Positions 7,903-16,489 of a DNA stretch of 64,000 bases are shown here, piece after piece. Source of the DNA: Trichormus sp. NMC-1. Its GTDB lineage: Bacteria > Cyanobacteriota > Cyanobacteriia > Cyanobacteriales > Nostocaceae. Within the stretch, counting starts at the first letter, position 1. Every line of letters begins with the position of its first letter. A model generated the notes under the pieces. That model was not told the DNA's origin. It was given only the letters and a program-made list of their open reading frames with translations, and did no database searches. The position numbers were made by a program, and so were the translations under genes. The stretch spans positions 90,894-154,893 of the forward strand of contig NZ_LZQD01000006.1 of assembly GCF_001858025.1 (NCBI RefSeq), given 5' to 3'.

Positions 7903-9309
7903 ATGGTATCGACTCACCCCGTCGGGGTTCAACCTTCTGGCAATCAATATTTACCTCAAAAGCGAAATAACACAACGCTTTCACCTAATCAAGAACTCTT
8001 ACCCTTAAGTGCCAGAGTTAATCGTCATGACTCCCTGGAAATCGGTGGGTGTGATGTCACAACACTAGTTCAGCAGTTTGGTTCACCTTTATATATTTTA
8101 GATGAAGAAACTCTGCGGACAGCTTGCCAACAATACCGGGATACATTCAAACAATACTACAAAGGTGAATCTCAAGTATTGTACGCTTCCAAGGCATGGA
8201 ATTGTCTAGCTGTTTGTGCGATCGTTGCCTCAGAAGGTTTAGGAATAGATGTAGTCTCTGGTGGTGAACTTTACACCGCCTTGAATGCGGGTGTTAGTCC
8301 AGATAAAATCTACCTGCACGGCAATAATAAATCTCGTGATGAGTTAGTTTTAGCCATTGAATCGGGTTGTACCATTGTTGCTGACAATTGGCATGAATTA
8401 CATACCTTGGTAGACATTGTAGAGACGTTTCATGAAACGTCTCTACAAAAAATCCGTATCATGTTGCGGTTAACTCCGGGGATTGAATGCCATACCCACG
8501 AATATATTCGCACCGGACATTTAGATAGTAAATTTGGCTTTGATCCCAATGATTTAGATGAGGTATTTGCCTTTGTCAGCAAACAACCTGGTTTAAACTG
8601 TGTGGGATTACACGCTCATATTGGTTCGCAGATTTTTGAACGTCAGCCCCATCGGGATTTGGGTGTGGTGATGGTACAGTGGTTGCGGGATGCAGCCAAG
8701 TATGATTTGGAATTGACAGAATTAAATGTTGGTGGTGGTTTAGGAATTAAGTACACAGAATCAGATGATCCCCCTAGCATCGAAGAATGGTCAAAGGCAA
8801 TTTGTGAAGTAGTTCAACAAGCTTGTGCGGCGGAAAATCTACCTTTACCAAAATTATTATGTGAACCAGGGCGATCGCTAATTGCGACTGCTTGCGTTAC
8901 AGCCTACACTATTGGTTCAGCTAAAGTCATTCCTGATATTCGTACTTATGTAACGATTGATGGTGGAATGTCTGACAATCCCCGCCCCATTACCTACCAA
9001 TCAGTTTATCGGGCAGTCGTTGCTAATAAAATGTCAGCTTCTTTGACAGAAACAGTCACATTGGCTGGTAAACATTGTGAATCAGGAGATATTCTGATTA
9101 AAAATGCCCAACTACCAAAAACTCAACCAGGCGACATTCTCGTAGTTATGGGAACTGGTGCGTACAATTACAGTATGGCATCTAACTACAACCGTCTGCC
9201 CCGACCGGCAGCTGTTTTAGTGGCGAATAGCGAAGCAAATTTAATTTTGCAGCGCGAAACTTATCAAGACATAATTCGACAAGATTGCCTACCCGAACGA
9301 CTTAAATAG
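7903..9309 (+). CDS. lysA: Diaminopimelate decarboxylase
   Basis: 468 residues. A fold-III (alanine racemase-like) PLP enzyme that makes lysine from meso-diaminopimelate. The PLP lysine is K97 in QVLYASKAWN. Other family motifs are HGNNKS, HAHIGSQI, NVGGGLGIKY, CEPGRSLIA and GAYNYSMASNYNR. The first ~45 residues are a variable N-terminal extension common in cyanobacteria. A 32-bp perfect palindrome lies in the gene at 8417-8448 and encodes VETFHETSLQ or thereabouts, between HTLVDI and KIRIMLRLTPG. It keeps the frame and looks inserted. cdaA and uppS follow on the same strand. Confidence 0.97.
   Translation: MVSTHPVGVQPSGNQYLPQKRNNTTLSPNQELLPLSARVNRHDSLEIGGCDVTTLVQQFGSPLYILDEETLRTACQQYRDTFKQYYKGESQVLYASKAWNCLAVCAIVASEGLGIDVVSGGELYTALNAGVSPDKIYLHGNNKSRDELVLAIESGCTIVADNWHELHTLVDIVETFHETSLQKIRIMLRLTPGIECHTHEYIRTGHLDSKFGFDPNDLDEVFAFVSKQPGLNCVGLHAHIGSQIFERQPHRDLGVVMVQWLRDAAKYDLELTELNVGGGLGIKYTESDDPPSIEEWSKAICEVVQQACAAENLPLPKLLCEPGRSLIATACVTAYTIGSAKVIPDIRTYVTIDGGMSDNPRPITYQSVYRAVVANKMSASLTETVTLAGKHCESGDILIKNAQLPKTQPGDILVVMGTGAYNYSMASNYNRLPRPAAVLVANSEANLILQRETYQDIIRQDCLPERLK
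8417..8448. repeat. 32-bp palindrome inserted inside lysA
   Basis: A perfect inverted repeat whose half-site is TTGTAGAGACGTTTCA. Relatives of this palindrome occur at 47671, 51399, 53731, 60281, 60665 and 61626, mostly intergenic. Here it is in frame within a coding region. It resembles the very small dispersed repeats described from Nostoc genomes. Confidence 0.85.
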
Positions 9310-9346
9310 TGAGTAGTCCTTGGTCATTAGTTATTAGCTAAGAACC

Positions 9347-9381
9347 AATGACTAATGACTAATGACTAATGACTAATGACT
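9347..9381. repeat. Heptamer tandem repeat (AATGACT)x5
   Basis: Five exact copies of AATGACT between lysA and cdaA, ending 17 bases before the cdaA start codon. No Shine-Dalgarno is obvious in the remaining gap. Confidence 0.85.
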
Positions 9382-9398
9382 ATTAGAATCCAGATGTC

Positions 9399-10322
9399 AT
9401 GAGAGATTGGTGGAAGCAACGGCTGATAAACCCAGAATGGTCACAGTCCTTGCTAGTTGGGACTCTGGATATTGTGTTGGTGCTGGCGCTGACATACATG
9501 ATCCTAGTGATTATTAGTGAACGCCGGACGCTGTGGATGGTGCGGGGATTTATACTCTTGATGCTTGCCTCAGCATTCAGTGGCACTTTAGGGCTACCTC
9601 TACTCAATTTCGTTCTGGAAAAGTTGGTAATTGGTTGTGCTGTAGCAATGGCGGTAGCACTCCAGTCAGAATTTCGCCGATTTTTGGAACAACTGGGACG
9701 GGGTGAATTTCGGCAGTTATTCCAACCCGACCGCTTGGCAGTTCCCAAATCTGATAGCGTAATTGATGAAATTGTCGATGCAGTCAAAGAACTGTCAAAA
9801 AACCGAATTGGCGCTTTGCTGATTTTGGAAACTTCCGGACCAATTGATGAGCGAGATTTTTCTGTACCCGGAGTTAAGTTAAATGCAGAAGTTTCTAAGG
9901 AACTAATACAGACAATTTTTCAGCCAAAAACTTTATTACACGACGGGGCAACTTTGATTCGTGGTTCGCGGATTGTAGCATCGGGTATAATTTTACCACT
10001 TTCGGGACGCACAGCCTCGCGCCAGTTGGGTACACGCCATCGGGCAGCAATGGGAATTACTGAGCGGGTCGAAAATTGCATTTGTGTGGTTGTATCAGAA
10101 GAAACGGGTTCTATTTCCTTAGCGGAACGGGGAACTCTATACAGGCCACTGACGATTAAGAAGCTAAAAGAATCTTTAGAGGTTAGATTTTCGCCAACTG
10201 TAGATCGGGAAGCAGTTGCTCCGGGTCTTTTAAGTTTAATTCGTCAAATTGGTGGAAAAACACTAGCATTGGGTTCACGATTACTCGGTTTATTATCGAC
10301 TGCTTCTCGAAGTAAAAAATGA
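9399..10322 (+). CDS. cdaA: Diadenylate cyclase CdaA (c-di-AMP synthase)
   Basis: 307 residues. Three N-terminal membrane segments lie within about 18-90 ([52 protein letters not shown]). The DAC catalytic domain (about 105-260) has the [15 protein letters not shown] and [12 protein letters not shown] motifs, so both DGA and RHR are present. It condenses two ATP into cyclic di-AMP, a regulator of osmolyte transport and wall homeostasis. The stop overlaps the uppS start by 4 bases (ATGA), implying coupled translation. Symbols cdaA and dacA are both used for this family. Confidence 0.96.
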   Translation: MRDWWKQRLINPEWSQSLLVGTLDIVLVLALTYMILVIISERRTLWMVRGFILLMLASAFSGTLGLPLLNFVLEKLVIGCAVAMAVALQSEFRRFLEQLGRGEFRQLFQPDRLAVPKSDSVIDEIVDAVKELSKNRIGALLILETSGPIDERDFSVPGVKLNAEVSKELIQTIFQPKTLLHDGATLIRGSRIVASGIILPLSGRTASRQLGTRHRAAMGITERVENCICVVVSEETGSISLAERGTLYRPLTIKKLKESLEVRFSPTVDREAVAPGLLSLIRQIGGKTLALGSRLLGLLSTASRSKK

Positions 10323-11068
10323 CAACACAACATACTGAACTGCAATATTTACCCTCTGATTTAAAAAAAGAACTACTTCCCCAGCACGTTGCGGTGATTA
10401 TGGATGGCAATGGTCGATGGGCTAAACGTCAAGGTTTACCCCGGATTATGGGTCATAAAGCTGGTGTAGATGCGATTAAGGATTTGCTCCGCTGTTGTAA
10501 GGATTGGGGAATTAAGGCACTGACTGTGTATGCTTTTTCCACGGAGAATTGGAAAAGGCCACAGGAGGAGGTAGAGTTTTTGATGACTCTGTTCCAGCGA
10601 GTTTTGCGTCAAGAACTGCGGGAAATGGTAGAAGAAAATGTGCAGATTCAGTTTGTGGGGAATTTGCAAGCTTTACCAAAAGCACTCCAAGAGGAGATTT
10701 CTCGCTCTATGGCAGAAACTAAGGATAATCGCAGTATCCGGTTTACTGTAGCCACAAATTATGGCGGTAGGCAGGAGATTTTACAAGCTTGTCGAGCGAT
10801 CGCACTCAAGGTGCAACAAGGTCTCCTACAACCTGAAGAAATTTCTGAAGAGGTTTTTGAAAGTCATTTATACACCGCAGGAGTAGCAGATCCTGATTTA
10901 CTCATTCGGACTAGTGGAGAAATGCGGTTATCAAATTTCTTACTTTGGCAAATGGCCTATGGAGAAATTTATATTACTGATGCTCTCTGGCCAGATTTTG
11001 ACCGCCAAGAGTTTCACCTAGCTCTCTGTGCCTATCAGCAACGGGAAAGGCGTTTTGGGAAGGTTTAG
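10319..11068 (+). CDS. uppS: Isoprenyl transferase (undecaprenyl diphosphate synthase family)
   Basis: 249 residues, the usual length. The cis-prenyltransferase motifs are complete: [17 protein letters not shown] near 26-42 with the catalytic Asp, [14 protein letters not shown], and [19 protein letters not shown] with the DALWPDF closing motif. It makes the C55 lipid carrier for peptidoglycan and exopolysaccharide from isopentenyl diphosphate. It is cytoplasmic and membrane associated. It overlaps cdaA by 4 bases. Confidence 0.97.
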   Translation: MTTQHTELQYLPSDLKKELLPQHVAVIMDGNGRWAKRQGLPRIMGHKAGVDAIKDLLRCCKDWGIKALTVYAFSTENWKRPQEEVEFLMTLFQRVLRQELREMVEENVQIQFVGNLQALPKALQEEISRSMAETKDNRSIRFTVATNYGGRQEILQACRAIALKVQQGLLQPEEISEEVFESHLYTAGVADPDLLIRTSGEMRLSNFLLWQMAYGEIYITDALWPDFDRQEFHLALCAYQQRERRFGKV

Positions 11069-11083
11069 TTGATAGTTGATAGT

Positions 11084-11255
<172 letters not shown>

Positions 11256-11284
11256 ATCAGTTTCTAATAACTAATGACTAATAA

Positions 11285-11557
11285 CTAAGGACCAGAAAAA
11301 ACAGCTTGTTCTATATCTTCTCGACTTAAAGAATATTTAAAAGAACGTTGGATATCTTGACCGTTTTCTCCAGCTTGGATATATCGGACTGTAATCTGCT
11401 CGATATCTAGCCAAAGTTCGGCTTGCCAACTAGGTTTTTGTAATCGCCAACAATGTAGTTCATTTTCATCTTGTTGACAACCTTGATTTTTTAGCCACTG
11501 TTCGATTTGTGGTAAAGGATGGCTATATAAAGGTGTGTCAGAGGGCAAAATAGACAT
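11285..11557 (-). CDS. DUF3143-family small protein
   Basis: 90 residues. LPSDTPLYSHPLPQIEQWL and QDENELHCWRLQKPSWQAEL match my recall of the cyanobacterial DUF3143 family. Function is unknown. It lies just downstream of the J-domain gene on the same strand, with a gap of about 37 bases, so the two probably form a transcription unit. Confidence 0.82.
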   Translation of the reverse strand: MSILPSDTPLYSHPLPQIEQWLKNQGCQQDENELHCWRLQKPSWQAELWLDIEQITVRYIQAGENGQDIQRSFKYSLSREDIEQAVFSGP

Positions 11558-11594
11558 AACTTGGATTGTAGATTTTGGATTTTAGATTAAGCAA

Positions 11595-12146
11595 TTATTG
11601 ATTGTTAATTTTACTCTCTGTCTGTGTCTTTAGTTGGTAAATTTGGGTAATTTGCTGTTGTGTATTCAGCGGTTGAGAAAGGTGGGTTTGTAAACTGGGT
11701 TCACCACGAATAACGGCGACAGCGATCGCTAGTAGCAAACAACCCACAAGGGTTAAGCCTAACACAAATAATACAAAGATTTCTCCAGATGATAAAGGGC
11801 GATCGCTCGCATCCAGATACATTGATTTTGAGTAATCATAAGGTTTATGCACGGAATGGTTTAAATCTGTTGGTGCTTGAATTACCCCAAATCGAGAATA
11901 GCCAATCTTTACATCATAACTTAACCGTCGTTCTGGATGACTGAGGGTAGCATAAGCTTCATTAATTTGTTGAAATTTTTCAGTAGCAATACTAGCAGGT
12001 AATTCTGTTGTATCTGGATGATACTGTTTACTAAGTTCTCTGTAAACGCGACGAATATCAATCACTGATGCGGAAGGATGCAATCCTAGCAGGGAGTAAT
12101 ATGTTGTAGTTTCGCTGCTTTGTGGCTTTGTTCCGTTTTGACTCAC
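11595..12146 (-). CDS. J-domain protein with one membrane helix
   Basis: 183 residues. The J domain covers about 15-83, with YYSLLGLHPSASVIDIRRVY and the HPD tripeptide in KQYHPDTTEL. A single hydrophobic helix (FVLFVLGLTLVGCLLLAIAV) lies near 124-143, followed by a polar Gln/Thr-rich tail. It probably recruits a DnaK to the membrane. There is no glycine-rich or zinc domain, so it is a type III J protein. It precedes the DUF3143 gene. Confidence 0.92.
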   Translation of the reverse strand: MSQNGTKPQSSETTTYYSLLGLHPSASVIDIRRVYRELSKQYHPDTTELPASIATEKFQQINEAYATLSHPERRLSYDVKIGYSRFGVIQAPTDLNHSVHKPYDYSKSMYLDASDRPLSSGEIFVLFVLGLTLVGCLLLAIAVAVIRGEPSLQTHLSQPLNTQQQITQIYQLKTQTESKINNQ

Positions 12147-12268
12147 GGCTTTGATTCACTTTGCTCAAAAATGTTTTTTATATTTTAAATCTTTTGTGAA
12201 ATAAGCTGTACAACTTGTTCCCATACAGAGTATGGGAACTAATTTTAAAGGCTCTGCCTTTAGTAGAA

Positions 12269-13225
12269 TTAAAACGTGAATGTTGTCCTCACCGTACCAA
12301 TGACAACATCAGGATTATTACTGGTTTGGTTGGGAGCTACTAGCCAAATTACACCCGGTGTAATGGAAATATGATCATTTAATTTATACTTATAGAAAGC
12401 TTCCAAATGCAAGGGTGTGGCACGATTAGGAATGGTATTAACTACATCACTTGCACCACCTAAAAATGGTCTATAGAAAGGAATGATACCAGAACGAGTT
12501 GCATAGGGGGGAACGCCGGCGATAATACCTCCCAGATTACCTTCTTTACCCAAATCAGGAAAAGCTAGAGCGATCGCATAACTGTAAACATCTGCACTTT
12601 CATTATCTGTTCCTGCGGATCTACCTTGTTGATTAGTATACATAAACCAACTATTGACAGCAAATTTGGGAGAAACTCGCCACAACCCCGCTACACCATA
12701 AGCGTTAATTTCTCTGCGGGCATTATCGGAAATTAAACTCGGTGAATTGGCGGAAATTGTTCCCACATCATTAAGGAAAGTCGGTGTTCCTGCGGTATAA
12801 CCGTTGAGGTAAGTTAAACCAAAAGCTAAATTTCTGCTTGGTTGGATGGTTAATTGTGCTAAAGCTGAGTAGCGACCATTAAATAAACCTCCTGCTGTCG
12901 TTCCATTACTGCTATCAGGAGTTAAATTTTCTGGACTTTCGGCATTGGGAGCTAAATAACCTAAAGTTAAGTTAATCCCCGAACTCAATTCATAATTCAA
13001 CCCTAAACCCGCACCTTGGGAAACAATGCGGTAGATAGGACTATATTGAGCAAAGGTAGAAAGTGAACCAGAACCCCCATCTTCATCATTAAATGTACTA
13101 AATACATTGGGTAAATAGTCTACGTGTTCTCCCCTATTGGCAAATACAGTTGCCCGTAATTTTTTACTTATTGGAAACTTATAACTAACTGTCCCTATTT
13201 CTACACTACCAGGTTTATTACCAGA
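12269..13225 (-). pseudogene. OprB/SLH-type porin, C-terminal barrel fragment
   Basis: The reverse-strand frame has typical OprB barrel text: VEIGTVSYKFPISKKLRATV, GLGLNYELSSGINLTLGYLA, NAYGVAGLWRVSPKFAVNSW, and a final VRTTFTF with a C-terminal Phe. It matches the second half of the intact porin at 35955-37571. The signal peptide, SLH domain and first half of the barrel are missing. Upstream of about 13225 the frame runs into sequence whose other strand encodes a lanM fragment, so the gene has been cut and joined there. The open frame reaches 13342, but those last residues look like read-through. Confidence 0.85.
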
Positions 13226-13241
13226 GATAGCCTGGGGAAAT

Positions 13242-13811
13242 ATGGAAGCACCTGGAATTGATTTAAGTGGTTTGGGAGGTGCTAAGGGACAATTAACACC
13301 GGATAAAGTTCCGCAATTAGTGCAGGTAGGGACAGATACCATGCGGGTTGAACGTCATCAGGCTGTGATCGAAGCTAGTCAAAACCGTCCTCAATTAAAT
13401 CAACAGGAAGTGAATGTACAAGAATATACAGATGCAATTATCAAAGGATTTACTGCTGTTTATGAGATTTTATTAGAATATCGCCAAGAATTAACGGAGA
13501 TTTTAACGCAGTTTGCAGAAGATAAAGTGCGGGTAGTGATGCGTGCTAGTAGAACCTATGCTTTGTTACTACGGGAAAGTTATCATCCTGATTTTTTACG
13601 AAATGGCTTAGAGAGGGATCGCTTATTTGATAAACTTTGGATAGATGTCAAAAACCGTCCGCAACTGATTCAAATCATTTCCGCAGAACAAGAAGCACTG
13701 TGGAAAAACGATATTCCCCTATTTACAACATATCCTCATTCCCGCGATTTATATCATCGAGACACAGATTTACATATCCCTAACTTCTTCAACGAATCAG
13801 GAATTGAATAG
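13242..13811 (+). pseudogene. LanM lanthipeptide synthetase, dehydratase-domain fragment
   Basis: The frame reads IDLSGLGGAKGQLTPDKVPQ, TDTMRVERHQ, then VRVVMRASRTYALLLRESYH and IPLFTTYPHSRDLY, ending NFFNESGIE. These are strong landmarks of the DUF4135 dehydratase domain of class II lanthipeptide synthetases, which dehydrate Ser/Thr in the precursor. Full LanM is about 1,000 residues; only about 185 remain here. The 5' side abuts a porin fragment on the opposite strand. The 3' side jumps to the cyclase domain in another frame. Confidence 0.9.
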
Positions 13812-14263
13812 CCATAGCAGCAATTAACTACGAACGCAGTCATTTTCACCCCAGTACAAATAACTGGTTAGATCTACGGCAAGAGAATGTAAAAAATAGT
13901 TTCATGACAGCATGGTGTAGTGGTGCGCCCGGAATTGGTTTAGGACGTTTGGGTATCCCAGGAAATGCACTGAATTTAATCATGTATAAAGAAATTAAAA
14001 CCGCCATTGAAACCACCATCAAACAAGGATTTGGTGATAACCATTGTCTCTGTCATGGAGACTTAGGAAACATTGACTTATTATTAATAGCAAATGCGAA
14101 ATTAGATTACCCAGAAATTGTCAGAAAGACCGAAAAAATTGCTTCCCAAATATTAGATAATCTCCAAAAAAACAACCTGCGTTGTGGTGTCCCCTTGGGA
14201 ATAGAAACCCCAGGATTAATGACAGGTTTAGCGGGTATTGGTTACGGACTTTTACGCCTTTAT
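13811..14263 (+). pseudogene. LanM lanthipeptide synthetase, cyclase-domain fragment
   Basis: In the frame open from 13808 the sequence reads AINYERSHFHPSTNNWLDLR, then FMTAWCSGAPGIGLGRLG, NHCLCHGDLGN, and PGLMTGLAGIGYGLLRLYQG. These are the LanC-like cyclase landmarks, with the zinc-binding Cys of AWC and the CHG pair. About 400 residues between this and the preceding fragment are missing and the frame changes, so a deletion joined the two. The natural end is replaced at 14264 by an inverted-repeat element, which supplies the last three codons and the stop at 14281. Confidence 0.9.
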
Positions 14264-14460
14264 CAGGGGAAACGCATCTAAATCTTATTGACAAAATACC
14301 GTTTTCATGTATAAACCAAGAAATCCCTATTTATCGTTTGATTGATTTTTTCAGGATCATAGTAATGGACTAAAATATTGTCAATAAGTGGTCGTTAATG
14401 CGAATATTTTGGTCATTATTGAGATTGAATCGCCCTTATTGATAAGATGCGTTTCCCCTG
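14264..14460. mobile_element. 197-bp inverted-repeat element (MITE-like) in the lan remnant
   Basis: The left end CAGGGGAAACGCATCT is repeated exactly inverted at the right end (16 bp). A second weaker inverted pair, TTATTGACAAAATA and AATATTGTCAATAA, lies inside. No coding capacity. It separates the end of the lanM fragment from an ABC-exporter tail. I see no target-site duplication, which fits deletion after insertion. Confidence 0.75.
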
Positions 14461-14628
14461 CTCACTTATCGTCAAGGTAAAACTACTATTTTGATTAGTC
14501 ATCGTCCAAGAGTAATTAAACGCGCAGATTGGATTGTTCTGTTAGATACTGGACAATTAAAACTACAAGGTACTCCTGCGGAACTACTGAGCATAGCAGG
14601 TGAGCATTTAGAGTTTTTAATTCCCTAA
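14461..14628 (+). pseudogene. ABC exporter (peptide/lanthipeptide type), C-terminal tail
   Basis: Directly after the inverted-repeat element the frame reads LTYRQGKTTILISHRPRVIK, then ADWIVLLDTGQLKLQGTPAE, ending EHLEFLIP and a stop. This is the very end of an ABC ATPase, with the ISHR switch-histidine motif. Such half-transporters export lanthipeptides and bacteriocins. About 55 residues remain and there is no start codon. Confidence 0.85.
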
Positions 14629-14803
14629 GCTGTACTTAAGCATATTTACTCTACACGGATAGATTACTTGACATTCTTGATGAGAATGATTATTATTCTG
14701 GAATTGGTGAAAATGTCATCAATAATACTTTGACAACTGCGACTTCTGGGGAATATTTCGTTATTTCCTAATAAAGACGTAGAGTTTTTTAATGAGGTTA
14801 AAT
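14629..14803. other. Gap between ABC-exporter tail and precursor leader
   Basis: A short open frame from 14639 to about 14772 reads LLDILDENDYYSGIGENVIN and NTLTTATSGEYFVIS with no ATG. It may be another piece of the old locus, but I cannot assign it. A Shine-Dalgarno-like GAGGT at 14794-14798 precedes the next start. Confidence 0.35.
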
Positions 14804-14941
14804 ATGTCCAATCTAGATATCATTCGTGCTTGGAAAGACGAGGAATATCGTCATAGCTTAAGTGCTGAACAACAGGAACAGCTACCAACAAACCCCGCTG
14901 GTTTAGTTGAACTGAATGATGAAGATATGTCCTCACCCTGA
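14804..14941 (+). pseudogene. Class II lanthipeptide precursor leader, core lost
   Basis: ATG at 14804, preceded by GAGGT, gives 45 residues: MSNLDIIRAWKDEEYRHSLS, then NPAGLVELNDEDM, ending SSP. IIRAWKDEEYR..LS, NPAGLVEL and the acidic DED stretch are the leader pattern I know from mersacidin/lichenicidin-type precursors. A double-Gly-type cleavage site and a Ser/Thr/Cys-rich core should follow. Here the frame runs instead into sequence that in another frame encodes a HlyD tail, so the core is gone. Confidence 0.85.
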
Positions 14942-15182
14942 TTATGGTATACTTGAAGGTGCAGTGAGGTCAATTACAGCAGATGCGATTTTACCTCAGA
15001 ATAATAACACAGGAGAATCTTATTTTGAAGTGACAATTGAACCCGAAAAGCTGCATTTGCAAAGAGATTTACAAAAATATCCCATTCAAGCGGGAATGGA
15101 AGTTATGGCGGATATTCTTGCTGAAGAAGAGACTGTATTAACATTTATTTTGAGAAAAACTAGATTATTGACGAACTTATAA
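14916..15182 (+). pseudogene. HlyD-family secretion adaptor, C-terminal fragment
   Basis: The frame reads CPHPDYGILEGAVRSITADA, then YFEVTIEPEKL and YPIQAGMEVMADILAEEETV, ending FILRKTRLLTNL. This is the C-terminal beta domain of a HlyD/membrane-fusion protein, the periplasmic partner of type I ABC exporters. A full protein is about 400-500 residues; about 85 remain. It overlaps the leader gene in another frame at a deletion joint near 14925-14935. Confidence 0.88.
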
Positions 15183-15183
15183 A

Positions 15184-15222
15184 AAGTATGAGGAGGGTTA
15201 TTTTACCCAACCTCACATACTT
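15184..15222. terminator. Hairpin terminator between HlyD remnant and dnaJ
   Basis: AAGTATGAGG...GGGT pairs with ACCC..CCTCACATACTT around the loop TATTTT. It lies between two convergent units, so it can serve both. Confidence 0.6.
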
Positions 15223-15283
15223 TCCACATCTTTTTCATCCTGTTCATCCTTAAGTCCTGGACATCCTGATTCTGACTTTGCTG

Positions 15284-16306
15284 TTAAATTAAATCAGCGC
15301 GAGGTTTAAAGGTTTCTATTTCCCGCAATTTTTCATAAAGTTCTCGTTCTTCATCTGTAATAGATTTCGGTGTAACTATCTGAACTTCCACTAATTGATC
15401 ACCACGTTTACCGTTTTCCCCAGGGTAGCCTTTATTAGCAAGACGGAATCTTTGACCTGATCTGACAGCAGAGGGAATAGTCATTTTTACTGGGCCGTCC
15501 AGAGTTGGTGCTTCTACTTGTCCTCCTAAGACTGCTTCACTGGGAGTCACGGGAATTTGACAGAATATATTAGAGCCTTCTATTTTAAACAAAGGATGAG
15601 GATCGACGGTAATTTTTAAGTATAAATCGCCGCCACCAATACCTTGATTTCGCAAACGGATGGTTTGACCTGTTACCATACCTGGGGGCATAGTTACTTC
15701 GAGCGATCGCCCATCTTCTAAGCGAATACGTTCATTACCACCTTGATAAGCTTTTTCTAGGGGCAAAGTCAAGCGGGCTTCTATATCCCTGCGAGTGCTG
15801 CGGGGTGGGGTGTTGACTGTGTATGCAACTTTGGTTCTGGGAGTCCGAAACGGGTCGCTAGGGCTGCTAGAGGTGCTAGAAGTGCTAGAAGTTCCAGAAC
15901 CTGAGCCATTTCTGGTATCTTGACGACTGCTGACACCAATTACTTGATTAATAAAACTTTCAAAATCTGAAAACTCACTGGGGTCTACTTCCTGATTACT
16001 GGTGCGGCTGTTAGGACGATCTCCCCAGCCTTTTGGTTTTGGTGTTTGTTTAGCACCAGCAAAGCCTTTTTGTTTCCAGTAGCGGCTAAACTGGTCATAT
16101 TGCGATCGCCTACTGGGATCGGAAAGGATTTCATAAGCCTCACCGATAATCTTAAATTTTTCTTCTGCTTCTTTGTTACCGGGATTAAGATCAGGGTGAT
16201 ATTGCCTTGCTAACCTGCGATATACCTTTTTAATTTCTTCGTTAGAGGCCTCTTTATCTACTCCCAAAATTTCGTAATAATCTCGAAAATTCTGCAAATT
16301 TTGCAT
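15284..16306 (-). CDS. dnaJ: DnaJ-type co-chaperone (CbpA-like, no zinc domain)
   Basis: 340 residues. J domain at 8-75 with [20 protein letters not shown] and HPD in [11 protein letters not shown] Ser/Thr/Gly-rich linker (about 120-165) replaces the Cys-rich zinc domain. Two C-terminal beta domains then follow, with [28 protein letters not shown] and [20 protein letters not shown]. Absence of the CxxCxGxG repeats makes it a type II DnaJ. It lies downstream of dnaK1 with a gap of about 180 bases holding TCAGTTA-type repeats, so co-transcription is likely. Confidence 0.93.
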   Translation of the reverse strand: MQNLQNFRDYYEILGVDKEASNEEIKKVYRRLARQYHPDLNPGNKEAEEKFKIIGEAYEILSDPSRRSQYDQFSRYWKQKGFAGAKQTPKPKGWGDRPNSRTSNQEVDPSEFSDFESFINQVIGVSSRQDTRNGSGSGTSSTSSTSSSPSDPFRTPRTKVAYTVNTPPRSTRRDIEARLTLPLEKAYQGGNERIRLEDGRSLEVTMPPGMVTGQTIRLRNQGIGGGDLYLKITVDPHPLFKIEGSNIFCQIPVTPSEAVLGGQVEAPTLDGPVKMTIPSAVRSGQRFRLANKGYPGENGKRGDQLVEVQIVTPKSITDEERELYEKLREIETFKPRADLI

Positions 16307-16318
16307 AAGTCAGTTAAT

Positions 16319-16356
16319 CAGTTATCAGTTATTAGTTATCAGTTATCAGTTATTTA
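16319..16356. repeat. TCAGTTA-type heptamer repeat
   Basis: Short imperfect heptamer tract (ATCAGTTATTAGTTATCAGT and on) between dnaK1 and dnaJ. Confidence 0.6.
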
Positions 16357-16489
16357 GTTGTCAGTCTGTTACCTGTCACCTATTTCCTAAACAGTAGCGT
16401 TGGTCAATAGTTGATTTTAGATTTTAGCGAAGTCCAAACTCCAAAATCGTTCGACTGAGCGCAGCCGAAGTCTAAAATCCAAAATTGAA

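Noticed and set aside
13242..13342. True overlap of the porin gene and the forward gene
   Set aside because: The porin similarity ends near 13225; the remaining residues in that frame do not look like porin and are the reverse of LanM codons.
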